The notes beneath the pieces are model-generated. The model worked only from the letters and a program-made list of their open reading frames with translations. It was not told the origin of the DNA and ran no database searches. A stretch of 64,000 nucleotides of DNA from Lophius americanus. Lineage: Eukaryota; Chordata; Actinopteri; Lophiiformes; Lophiidae. Made by a program: the position numbers and the translations under genes. Below are positions 1 through 12,600 of the stretch, one piece after another. Each line of letters opens with the position of its first letter. The stretch's first letter is position 1. The stretch is from positions 7,036,001 to 7,100,000 of the forward strand of contig JBBDHG010000008.1 in the NCBI GenBank assembly GCA_037951165.1, written 5' to 3'.

Positions 1-1191
1 GAAAAGCACAGTGGAGGGGACTGAGCGCACATTCATTTCCGCAATGCCGATTAGCCGTCATACCATTTTAATCCATCAAAATAAAATGGATAATCTGTAT
101 CGGTCGGTCAGGCTTTATAAAAGCCAGTCAGCCAGGAATTATTTTATATTTTTTGTTTTTTTTGTTTGTTTGAAGAAATACTCTTACACAACAATAAAAC
201 CAGGAAATTTAACCTGCCTTAATTTCTTGTTTTTTAATCAGAGCATTGAAGTGCATGGAAGCTACCATATAGAGAAAGAGGGTCTGAAGAGGAGTCTTGC
301 TCTCTTGGATGAACCGTCACCCTCATTTCCAGAAATTCATAAGAGAGGCCAGCATCACTCACTACTATAGTACTATGTGTGGCACATGGAAAAAAACACA
401 AACACACATGTGTACAAACACTCATGTTTGTTTATTACTGTGTCTGAGCCTCAAAATTAATCCAATTTCAATATTGTAAGTTTTTGTCGCTTTCCACAAT
501 TCCATAACCATATTGAAGCAATAACATGTGCTATTTACATTTTATTTCACTTCATTTCCTGTGGACCCCTTACCTGGGATATGAAGAACTGGAAAAGAAA
601 AAACAGGAAGCAACCACTGCACGGACAGACCATTGAAAGCGAATGTTATACACAAACACAAAAGTCCTTATCTATTCAAAGACTGCTTATAACTTTTGTA
701 ATGTATCTGACCTAATCAAAACAATACCTGTATATTTCATGAACACATTGTCTTTTTAAATGAACGAGGATGTAATGTATAATCTATGGATTAAAGTTTC
801 TCAACACATCATAAAACATTTTATCAAAGAGTAAACCAATTCTGTTTAATCTTGAATCACATGTGTACCTCCATATTTGTGGCTTCAGGTTTTCTTTTCC
901 AACACAAATGGATTGTAGCCATCACAGCGCGACTTTAAAACAAATTGTCCATTTTGTTGATTGTTCACCAATCTGCTACTACTCAAAGTGGCTCAGATAC
1001 TAACACCCGTCCTTTATTCCTGCTTCTAAATTCAGACTGAAATGTTTAGTTGCAGCTTAATTTATTCTAGCTACTGGCACGTGCCATTACAACCAGATAA
1101 TCAATGTTATAAACAATCATGTCAGTGGTTGTAATGTTATGTCTGATGGGTGTATGTCCTATATTTAACAGGTAATATATGTATAAAAGGT

Positions 1192-1212
1192 ACACACACA
1201 CACACACACACC
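1192..1212 (+). repeat. (AC)n microsatellite
   Basis: Short uninterrupted AC run in rnf130 intron 1. Apart from this and short AT runs (for example 1580-1598) I see no feature in 1-2020. Confidence 0.9.
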
Positions 1213-2025
1213 ATTCAAAGCATATGACATTCATTTCCTCATTCATTAATTTAGATTTGTAATATCTCAAAGTATTCTTTTTTCTACCAGACTATACCTT
1301 GCAGTCATGCACTTCAGTACGAATACTGGCCGTAACCAGGCAACAACTTTTGCTGATGAGAAACGGTTCAGGTGGAGTTTTCCCAAATACAAAACACAGC
1401 AGGACACATCTTCTGTAACTTCAACATTCTTTAACTGAAAAATATCAAAAATTGAAATAGTGTAAAAAAAAAAAAAAAGCCATTATAAAATAAGGGGAAA
1501 TAACATTAAACTTGAGATACAATACTGCCATTGAAGTATAGTAACAAGAACAAATATTAGTAAAATTTATAGCAATAAGATATATATATATATATATGCA
1601 GATTATATCTTATTCACCGCTCTATTCCCCTCAAACCTTAAGGGTAGATGACATACATGATAAATGTTAATGCACCTTGTAAGGCGGACACATGAAGGCA
1701 GACAGTTTCTGGGCAAAGATGATCAACCATGCATGCTGGTTTTACTGGAAGCTGCTCCAGTCTTCTTGAGACCTATAAAATCTGATCGGGTAAGACAATT
1801 TGTATGACTGGATGTTGTAACGACAGCAATTGTATATCCCAGAAAAAGCACTGAAACACTGATTGAAGTTCTAAAATTAAATGTAACGTTGTGCCCTAAG
1901 TACGTTTTTGAAAAACCTCTCCCCTTGCTGAGTGAAAGATGAACCATTAGAGTGAAATATGTCAAGGGACGACCGCTATATCCACCGAGCTAATGCTATC
2001 CCCGTGATCATATAGATAAGATAAT

Positions 2026-2158
2026 GTCTGCGTAGATTCTCATTCATCCAGGTCATGGTAATTCATGTGTGTTGAATCCAAAGCAACTAGACTACTGTTT
2101 TGGCTTGAAGACATTTCAACTCTCATCCAAGAGGCTTATTCAGTTCTGAACTGAACAT
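2026..2158 (-). mobile_element. unclassified interspersed repeat, copy 1
   Basis: Contains CATTCATCCAGGTCATGG and a GGCTTGAAGACATTTC block followed by CTCATCCAAGAGGCTTATTCAGTTC. The same modules recur inverted at 44478-44580. This is a widespread teleost repeat. I do not assign a class. Confidence 0.55.
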
Positions 2159-3349
2159 GCCAGACGCAGAGCTGGCTGTATTGTGTCACCTAGGAGTCAG
2201 CTCTGGAGTGCCCTCCACCTCGGTTAGTCTAAAAGCCTCAGTGCATGAGGCAGAAAACTACAGTTTTATCGGACACACCTTCCCCTACATGTTCAAGCCA
2301 TGCAGGACACTGTTCATGGCCACCCTCCGCTTGGAAGGGGAAATGCAGTGGACAGAGATGTGAGCCTAACATACTGTGAAGCACTCGTCCACTAGCTAAA
2401 CTACTAGCAAGAACACTGTGGTTACAAGCACATTAGCAGTATGAGACTAACAGCGGCTGAAATGCACTGCAACCAATCTAGCATATGTAATCACTAATCT
2501 TACCAGCACAAACACGAGCAAATGTCCACAATGACTGCTGGCTCCAAGCGAAAGCACCAAAGCCACACAATAGCTCACTAATGTTTGCTTTTAGACACTA
2601 CAGCAGGGAGAATTGATTTTAGCCACCATGTTAGCCGAAGGCAACCTGATACCGGCTACTGAATAAGTCACGCGTATTTAGTGCAGGTACACATACACAA
2701 GGCGAGAACAACTGTTGATAGGGAAATTAGCATGCTTTCCTCATCACCCCTGGTCTTAATATTTATGTACTGCCCGCAACGTGTGGACACAACAGAAAAA
2801 CCGAGGACTCAAGTGTGCAGATGACGTATTTTTTACAAGTTAAACAGCAAGACGCGGCCTCAGGTGGATGATTAAATACTTGACCCACAAACCCTTGTTT
2901 AACGAAGGTACGAGCGACGAACTGATAAGAAATATGATCTGACAATTGACCTGCCATCATCAATCCGCAATCGCAAGATGATGGAAGGAACAGATCACCT
3001 GGTGACAACAGAAGATATATACTCTCCCGGGTCATTCAGGGGTCACGGGTGACTTTGTTGATATAATTACTTGACTTGCGCATGAGTGCGATGGAAACAT
3101 CCAGTGCTTAAAGCACTGCCTCTTGCGATCAGTAAGGATGAAATACTGTATGACTATGATATACTATACAAGATTGATATATTCAAGTTCATTCATATGT
3201 ATATAATTTGGACCAAAATGGACCAATGGCTATGAAAAGCTATCCCTTTTCGAGATAAGTCCTCACCTAGTGTCTGAAATTTACAACTAACCTTTCTTTT
3301 CCAGTTCTTCCTTGCACTGCGGCGGTGGACGTAGTGGCGATGATGATTC

Positions 3350-3510
3350 AGAAGAAGAAATCCTTTATTGATCACATACAGCCATAATCAGTACAACTTA
3401 ATGAAATTATTTCTCTGCATTTGACCCCTGCCTGAGGTAGCAGTAGGCGGCCTCTTTGAAGCGAACGGGGAGCTGGGGTTTCAGGGACTTGTTGAAGGAC
3501 CCTACGACAA
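3350..3510. repeat. SINE/LINE-tail-like repeat, copy 1
   Basis: AAATCCTTTATTGATCAC, then TTCTCTGCATTTGACCC, TGAGGTAGCAGTAGGC and GGGGTTTCAGGGACTTG. It shares this module order with 4215-4382 and resembles abundant teleost 3'-tail repeats. Confidence 0.5.
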
Positions 3511-3629
3511 GTCCATACTATGCCTGAGGTTTTGGGTAGATAATAAGAGAATGAAAATAACAAAATAATTCAACTATTTCTATATTACCTGTGGTATATA
3601 TCCCAGCAAAGCAAATTGCAGCATATTCA

Positions 3630-4570
3630 GCTGAGGTAACTGATTAAGCAGACGTAGCAGATTTGGCTGATGTAGCATGTTTAGGTGAATAGTAGAATTG
3701 GTTGAATCCAGCAGATTCAACTAATGTTACAGCTTAAACTGATGTAGCAGATGTAAATGATATGGCAGATTTCGCTGATACAACAAATGTTGATGATGTG
3801 GCAGATTTGATCGATGTAGCAGACGGTGATTTGTTGCAGGTTTAGCCTATGTAGCAGATTTAGCTCATGTAGCCACCTTCAGTGATGTGTAGCTGATGAA
3901 GGAGATATGGCAGATTTATCTGATGAAGCCGATGTAGTTGATGTAGCGGATATAGCTGATCTAGCATATTTAGCTTATGTTGTGGATTTAGCTGGCGTAG
4001 CAGATATGGCTAATATAGTGGATTTAGCTGCTGTAGCAGAGTTTGACGTTGAAGTAGATGTTGATGTAGTAGATTTGGTTGATGTAGCAGATTTAGCTGA
4101 AGTAACAGTTTTTATGATGGAGCACATTTAGCTGATGTAGCTGAGGTTGATGGTTTAGTAGATATTGCTGGTGTAGAGAATGTGGATGACGTCGAAGTTA
4201 TTTATTATGTAGTAGATAATAATAACAATAATCTTTTATTTATTTATCACAAGTTACACAGTAACATATATACAGTACAACGTTGTCAAATCTATCTCTG
4301 CTTTTGAACCATCCATGAGGGAGCAGTGAGAGGCCCCTGAGAATTGCCAGTGGAGCTGAGGTTTCACGGTCTTGCTCAAGGATATAGTAGATGTTAATGA
4401 TGCAGCAGATGTTGACGATATAGCATATTTAGCTGATGTAATAAATGTAGATAATGCAGCACATTTATCTGATGTAGTGTAGATGGTGTAGTAGACATTG
4501 CTGGTGTAGCTGAAGATGATGTGGTAGTTGTAGCTGATGTAGCCGTTGTAGTATTTAGATGTATTGCTCA
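3630..4570 (+). repeat. 18-bp GATGTAGCAGATTTAGCT minisatellite
   Basis: Degenerate tandem repeat built from two related 9-bp halves (GATGTAGCA and GATTTAGCT), running about 0.9 kb and interrupted near 4215-4382 by another repeat. One frame at 3907-4131 reads as DVADLA-like hexapeptides, but there is no splice or gene context. It is treated as non-coding satellite in rnf130 intron 1. Confidence 0.8.
4215..4382. repeat. SINE/LINE-tail-like repeat, copy 2
   Basis: AATCTTTTATTTATTTATCAC, CTCTGCTTTTGAACCATCC, GAGGGAGCAGTGAGAGGC and GGTTTCACGGTCTTGCTCAAGG. Inserted within the 18-bp minisatellite and homologous to 3350-3510. Confidence 0.5.
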
Positions 4571-5533
4571 ACCACTGCAGAGGTTTTCTGCCTGCGTTCA
4601 GGCAGCTGAAGGTCGGAGTGTCTCTGCTCTGAGGTATCCCATTACGGTCAGCCGTCCAAGGACACTGCAGCTGGTGGACGGAGCTCCAGCTGTCTGCAGC
4701 ATCTCATTAGAGCTCAGGAACACTCAGCTGTGATTTTATGTCTGTTACAGCTGCACTGTACACCACATTGATGATCCAGATAACTACATCAATCCTAATA
4801 CAGCAACACATTAAAAATTCATAGCTCTAAGAATAGAAACAAAATATTATGGTGCTAGTGTCAAATATTATGATATGAACGGGACAGTTTTTCAAGAAAC
4901 GTTCGAATCAAATCAAATTAAATCAGAACCAACACAAATGTTACAGAATTTTTGTCTAAGAATTATGGTTGGGAGTAGAAATTGCATTTGAAAGAGATTT
5001 GAAAGCATTTTACAGCATATGATGATAGCACCAACTACAACTTTCAACATTCCTGCAATACACACATATACACCATAACATCTGGAACGAACCAAAATAA
5101 CCCAAAGCCTTAACTGGAATTTCATGAAAACACTTCTAGATAACAAAATATCCGTTTGGTTCTGTAAAGTCCCAAGTCTGACCATTTTAACAAGGCCCCA
5201 AAGAAGGGTGGCATTGTGCTCTGTTCACATCAATCTCCTGTTATTTCTTGTTGGTCAATTGTTTTACAGTATTTACAACAAAAGGCTTTAGAAGTCCTAT
5301 AATAAGACATACCATAGTGTGCATGATCAATCTGCATTGATAAAGAAATAGAGCTCAAACATTCCTGAATGCAACTGGGTTTTATTTTTATTAATTTCAC
5401 GTGTTATATTTCAACCTGGAGAGGTGGAGGTGTAAACTGGAGAAAAGGGGAAAGAATGTCGATTGCAGCAAGACAGAACACATTTGTAGGCTAATAAACT
5501 TTTGAGTAATCATGGTTTCATGTGTCTCTTCAG

Positions 5534-8500
5534 TGGTTGACCGGCAGGGCTGCAATCCTGGCACTCGTTTCCTGGTTCCTCCTCGGACTGTTCACTGGGT
5601 GGCACTGTTGCAAAGAGGAAACTGTACCTTTAAAGAGAAGATCATGAAAGCGGCTGCTTTCAATGCCACGGCTGTCCTCATCTACAACAACTCCACTGAG
5701 AAGACGGTCATGATGGGACATGAAGGTCAGAGTTGTGGTTGGTAGTCAGGTCAGGAGTGGGAAATCATATCTTCATTGTGATCTTCATTGTGATACTAAT
5801 TTAATCTTATCAGAACCTGATCGTAACTTCAAATTATGTTGAATTTAAAGAATCTGCAATACAGGGCTGAAGCTCTGACATACAAAGAGCTTTGTAAAAA
5901 CACTCAAAATAGCGTGAAACATGCTGTTGAGTGAATCCACAGTAAATAATGAAAAATATCTAGCTTAACTTCAAGTTGGAAAACGGTAACAAACAATTAG
6001 TCTGGCTATGTATAAAGACTGAAAGCTGTGAGAAACATGTAGCTTAATTTAGCCTGACTGGAAACATTTAGAAGGAGGTAACTAAGTGGTAAGAGGCAGT
6101 TAGCTTAACCTAGCATAAAGACTAGAAATAGGATAGTAATGATTATGATTATGATAATGATTTAATACATTTAAAAATTTAAAAAGCCAATATTACCATG
6201 AAGACTGGAACCAGTTAGCGTACCTTAGTCTATAGCCTGAAATCTGCGACAAACAAATAATCTTTCAAATTATGTACCTCCCTTTGTTTACTAATATTTA
6301 GTGTACTATATACAAGTATATTGAACTTATGTAGTGCATGAATGTCAAGAATATATTCTCAAATCAAACACAGCATTACTCACTTGATGGCCACATTTGA
6401 CTGTGGATATCAAGTCACGTTCCACAGCTTTAATACGCTACCAGTTTAATGTGAAATTTAATTTAATTTTATATGCTGGGCGTAGTCTTCTCCACCGAAA
6501 GTCGCCGCCTCAGTCCCCATTTTCACAGGATTGGAATATCTCAGAAGCCCCTCTCCTTCGACTACATAGGCAAAATGGCTCCTCTCAGCTTATGGGCCGT
6601 TTTGAGTATGCTGTTTGGGTAGATTTAGTATATAAATTTTGACATACTTGTTTGTGTGAATGTACTTAATAGATGTAAAATGGTACAGTTGAATATGGAA
6701 GTACATTATCAAAAAAAAAATTTTGTAAAAAGTGAGAAACAACTGTTGAGGAATGTTAAGTTACTCCATCAAATACTGTGACTGAAAGGGGGAGGAGAAA
6801 GAGAGTATGTGTGAGAACTGACTTCCTGGGGATCAATCTTGGATTCTAAATATAGACCAGAACTATTCATTATTGATAAGGTCACCCTGACCTCACACTT
6901 TTGTCTTACTGTGTCTTACTGTTATTTTGGTCCTAGTTATGAATGTCATGAATCAGTAAAATAAGTTTATACTACATATATTGCTTATTGCATCACAGAC
7001 AGTATGTTTCATGTACTGCTACACTGTTTTACAGTTGGGCTGCACAATTAATGCAATTTTAATTCAATATAGTGATATTGATATGCAAAATATGTGCGGT
7101 GTTCTTACAATGCTCTACTGCAAAGCAGCTTAAGCACTCCATAAACCCAACACACTTGTTCACTGTAACGTGCTATCTTTGCACAAACTTCCTCAACGCA
7201 GTCCAGACAAGTAACTATTAAAGATAGTAGGTAGCTTAAATGAAAATCGGACATCTGGAGGAGAAGAAGGGCTTGTTCCTCGAAGCGGATCTTCAACCAT
7301 TGTTTGGGCCAAGTGATTTTATAATAAAAAGAGATCTCACTGCTTTTGAGATATTAAGTAAAGTCTCTGACCTATGGTCAAACAAAACACTGGATGCCCA
7401 AATGATGGATGACAGTTCAGAACAACACTGAGAAATATTGATCTTAACAGTGATCACAACTATTTCGATTATAATTTTGGCCATAATCGTGCAGCCCTAA
7501 CGTGGATAGTATTGGTGTTGCACTACAGTATAACACCGATACTACACCATATAGCTTAAACATCTGGCTCTGTTTCTCATCATGGTTTTGCTCTTGGTCC
7601 TGCTTCTGTCTGGGCAGGTACTGGGGACACGGTAGCCGTGATGATCACTGAGGCGTACGGAAGAGAGATGCAGGCTCATGTGGATAGGAACCTGACAGTC
7701 CTGGTATCTGTGGTAGTGGGTCATCGGGGTCAATCCAAAAACATCAACCGAGGCTCTTTGGTGTTCGTCTCCATTTCCTTCATTGTTCTCATGATCATCT
7801 CGTCTGCCTGGCTCATCTTCTACTTCATCCAGAAGATCCGCTACACCAGCGCCCGCGATCGCAGCCAGGTAATAATGCAAACACACTGCTGTCTCACTGA
7901 CTTGCCGCTGTATTAAATGTAAATAAGCTATCTATGTACTTCATCCAGACGTTCTGCTCCACTAACAGCCTAAAACAAGCAGCGGTTTTCAAAAGGATTC
8001 CATACGCTGCTCCATTACGCCATGATCTGACGAGCATTTAAGAGTTGTCAGTTACAGCTGTCTCCATCGCCTGCAAAGCCTGATCAATAATTTTGTTTAA
8101 GGAGAGATTGTTTGACTTTTATTTTAACATTGGAAGTCTGCATAGTCCTGCTGTGTGCGGAGGAATGAGACAAAAATAACGCCATAGTTATTTAGTCATA
8201 TTTTTGGGAGTTGTTTTTTTGTTTATTTTTATGGCCAGAATTGACTCCTAAAATACATTAATGTGATTGTCTTCCATATAACATTAAGTATCTGAAACTG
8301 GATACCATTTATCCTTAAGTTGAGCTAATAATAACTTGCTGCATGAGTTTGTGTCTCAGAATCTCAGGCTGTGTGTGCAATAAGTGCCCAAAGCTGTGTC
8401 CGTTTGTATGTCCTATCCACCCATTATTTTGTGAACCTTTATATTCAGATGTTCGTTTACGTTGATAGGTTTGTGAACCTCGTATAGAATAGAATAGAGC

Positions 8501-9529
8501 TTTATTGTCATTATTGCACAACAATGAAAGGCCGTTTAGCAGCGCTTGGATTGACTTTGGCAGTGTACAAAGTACAAATACAAAAATTAATTTTGAGCAC
8601 AAGAAAACAACATTGGATAGAAGGAATACTGAATGAGTGGCATTGAATGTACACTATTGCACTTAGAACTGTTATTCCTATTGCACATATAGATAATAAA
8701 TATGACAGTATGTTCACTATTGCACTTAGGAAATAAATCGGACTGTGTGCGTGTGAACAGTTGTGAGCTGTGGTTGTGCTCAGTTCCTCATGGGCGAGTG
8801 TGTGTGTGTGTGTGGGTGGGTGGGGGCGGGCTTTGTAACAGCTTGTAGATAAAAGCTTTTTTTCAGTCTGGTTGTTTTCGTCCTGAGTGTCCAGCATCTC
8901 TTTTCATGGGGGAGGGGGGAAAAAAGGGGATGTCCAGGGTGAGTTGGATCCTTAATAATACAGCTGACTTTCCGCTAGAGATGGCTAGTGTAGATGTCTC
9001 TGAGGGGACGCAATGTGGTCCCAATCACCAGCTCTGCCACCCTCACCAACCGCTGCAGGCCAATCCTGTCCTCTGCTGTTCAGCTGATGCACCAAACTGT
9101 GCAGCATTGGGTCAGGAGGCTCTCAATGGTGGACCCAAAGAAGTTTATCAGCAGGTGTTGAGGGAGATGAGCCTGTTTCAGCTTCCTAAGGAAAGACAGT
9201 CTCTTTTGGGCTTTCCTCACCTGGTGAGAGATGTTCCTGGATCAGGTGAGGTCAGCGGAGATGTGGAGTGGAAAAAAAAAGAGAAGCACTCCACTCCTTC
9301 AACCTCCGCGCTGTATATGCAGAGGTTGGATTGCTCAGTGCTTTTCGATCTCCTGGTGTCGACTATCATTTCCTTAGATTTAGCCGTGTTAAGATCCAGG
9401 ATATTGATCAAACACCCTTCCGTCAGATGCTGAACTCCTCCCTATAGGCTGAATCCTTGTTATCTGTGATCAGACGTTATTTATTGGTATCGTCTGCAAA
9501 TTTCAAATATGCAGATATAATATGATATA

Positions 9530-9606
<77 letters not shown>

Positions 9607-12600
9607 GCATATGTATATATGTATACATATATATATACATACATATATACATATATGTATATATGTGTATATATGTATAATATATATATATATATACGTG
9701 TGTGTATGTATATATACATTTATATATGTATACATACATACACAGTACAGAAAATACAGTTAAGGAATAAAGTACATGCAAATATAAAGAAGAGGGTCAG
9801 GGTCCGAAATCCAATGGCAAATGTAAACATGAATTAAAATAGTCCAGCTGTAGATAAGTGGACCTATGGTGTGTGGTCAACAGTGTATATTTAGGTAGAT
9901 GAATGATTGTTTGCAGAGTTCTGGGTTTCAGAAACAACACAGTCTCACAGGGATTTGTGCTACAGTCTGACTGCAGTTGGGACAAAGGACCTGCCATAGC
10001 GCTCTCTCTTACTCTTTAACAGAGTTCCGCACAGTCCAAAGGACCTCAGTCTCATCAGCACGTGGAGATGACCTTGCCCTCCTTGTACAGGACATCTGTA
10101 TTGTCTGACGAGTCCAGTTTATTGACGAGGTGAACAACCAGGTACTTGTATTAGTTCAACTGTTCGATGTCCATCCCTGGATTTTCAGTGGCGGGTTCTA
10201 TGAAGAGCTCCTGCGGAGGTCATTCACCAGCTCCTTCATTTTGCTTGTGTCATTCTGAAGGGGATTGACCCCCACCAATAAACAAAGTCCTTTATATCAT
10301 TCTGATGCTCAAGACCGTTCCCCTCTGACATGTATCCTTTGAGAGCTGAGTCATCTGAGAACTTCTGGAGATAGCATCCAATATGTGACAGTAAAGCTGT
10401 CCTGCAGGGTTGAAGTGGCTTCCTCATTCCATACCCAAACTGTTTTTGGGGCTGGTCTCCCTTTACAGATCAGTGGTTTATATAACGGGATCAGAGACAA
10501 AGACAGATGATCTGAGAGTCCTAGATTTGTTTTGGAGTGGCGGTTTTTCTTGTCGGAAAATTCGCATTCTTGGGGACCAGTAAAAGGGAAATTGAATGAG
10601 CCGAATGAAGATGGAAAGTTCCCTATTGATACAGCAATACTGTTTGGTGGTGCCGACATCTGTTGGTTAATGGAACACTGTAGCATTTCAATCGCTAATC
10701 TAGCATTAGCTTGAAGCGGCACATAAACAGCTGTTGTAATGAGCGATGTGAGTGTCTCTAGCTGTAGCGTTGGTAGTCCAGCGGTTATGTTAACACTGAG
10801 TCCTCCTCGTTTCTTACCAGAGTGGATGGTTCTGTCATTATCTCGATAGCAGAATCTGGTGTGATCAGGTCTAGCCACGTCTGTTATTATCATTTCACAG
10901 TAATCCAGGCAACGTTAGGTAATCCGTAGTCGTAGCTCATCCGTTTTGTTATTTAGTGACCATATCTAAACCAATTAGCGATGAAACCATTATTGTGTAG
11001 GTCAACTATTGCCGTCAAAAGAGCTCTGGGATGCCCTGTGTATTTATCCAAACCAGCTGCAACTTTTTTGATTATTTATCTTTCCTGATATGAAGTTGGA
11101 TATCTTACTCCCTAATCTTACTCCCTAATCTATCTCACTGACATTTGTCACTGTAATGAGATGATCAAAATGATTCTGACTTGACCAGTCAGAAGCTAAA
11201 AAATTATAGAGAATCAGTGTATAGACCAAGAGCTGAGCACGCTCAGTTTGTTCATGTCCTTGAGTGTGAATGGGGGTGCTGCAAGATAAAACGCGCTGCT
11301 TACATACAGCTATCATACAGTCATCCTCCTCCTCTTGTTGTTGAAATTAATCATTAATATTTAATGAAGTGAATTTCTGTTGAGAGCTTAATGGAGGCTG
11401 ACTGGTGTCCCCCCCAAGTGTAATCTAACCTTCATCTCAAGACGCTGTCCCCCTCTTTGCTCCCTCCATCTGCTGCTGATCAACCTTCATTGCACCTCCC
11501 TGCAGTCACACTTTGTGTTTGTCAAAGAGGCTGGATTGTCAGGGAGGGCAATTTCTCACACATCCATGGATTTACGCATTTTATTGGTCCAAAAGTGCCA
11601 TTTCTTTGACACATTTAAATCCATGTAAAATATTTAGTGGAAGGGCCAAAGGGCCCAATAACTTTCTAGCTTCTGTTTTAAAAAGTATAAAATTCCCATG
11701 GCCTGTTATATTGTGGCACTGCTGAGTTATAGTGATGGAGTAGTTGGTCTGCCTTCCAGCCACATATTCCACCATTGGCTTTGCACTCAAGCCATACTTC
11801 AACTCGAACACACCCACTCCAAATCCTGCAATAAAAGGCCGGGAGAAAATACCAAAGCGTAAACAAACAAACTATTATCTACTTGAATTAAAGTCCTTTG
11901 GACTCAACAGTTTACTTGACAGTTGAAGTTAAGTTATTTTGACAGGAGAGTCCATTGTTTACTTACTGAAAAAAATGTTTGTTGAGAACTAGTGATGGAA
12001 TTTGTCAGGAAATACGAAAATTAATATATCATTGTGTTACAATTTATTGTATTTTTCTCCTTTATGTCATCCTTTATGATTAATTTGTCAAAATAAAAAT
12101 GAAAAGTTGGGTCAACGCACACCCAATGGAATACACATTCAGAAAGTATTCAGACCTCTTGTAATTTTTCAAATTTTGAACCATGCAACCTTATGCTACA
12201 ATCATTTAAATTATTTTTTTTCCCTCTTCAATATACACACCATACCCCATAATAACCAAGCAAAAGCAGAATTTTAGAAATGTTCAAATCTGTTAAAAGA
12301 GAAAAAAAACGATATATCACATTGACATAAGTATTCATTGGTGCAGCTAGTTGGAGACAGCCACTCCAACTAGCTGTCAGCCACTCTAGCTGGTAGAGTG
12401 GCTGTCTCCAAATCAGAGGATCGGCGATTTGATCCCAGCAGTGTACATGTCGTTCAGTCAGCAGCAAACGCAATACCCTGTGAAGGGTGCTGCAGAGGGG
12501 CTGCCCACATCTCCCTCCGGCCCGGATCAAATGTAGAGAAGTAATTTCCCCAAGTTGCACTATATCTGACTAAATGTGATTAATAAAGGTTTCAATATTT

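Noticed and set aside
3907..4131. 74-codon acidic ORF of DVADLA repeats
   Set aside because: It lies in a degenerate satellite and the frame is broken on both sides. No evidence of a gene.
1..5533. Search for the rnf130 signal-peptide exon
   Set aside because: No frame contains the expected RIDRGRYGL-type N-terminal PA sequence, so the exon is taken to lie outside the window.
8906..9433. 175-codon + strand ORF
   Set aside because: It is the complement of a LINE reverse-transcriptase relic whose recognisable protein is on the - strand.
9477..9837. Several overlapping Tyr/Ile ORFs
   Set aside because: Translations of the AT/ATAC microsatellite. The same applies to 36744-36953 and 51207-51506.
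12380..12440. tRNA-like A and B boxes
   Set aside because: The cloverleaf is not complete and the segment continues into a SINE body, so it is not a tRNA gene.
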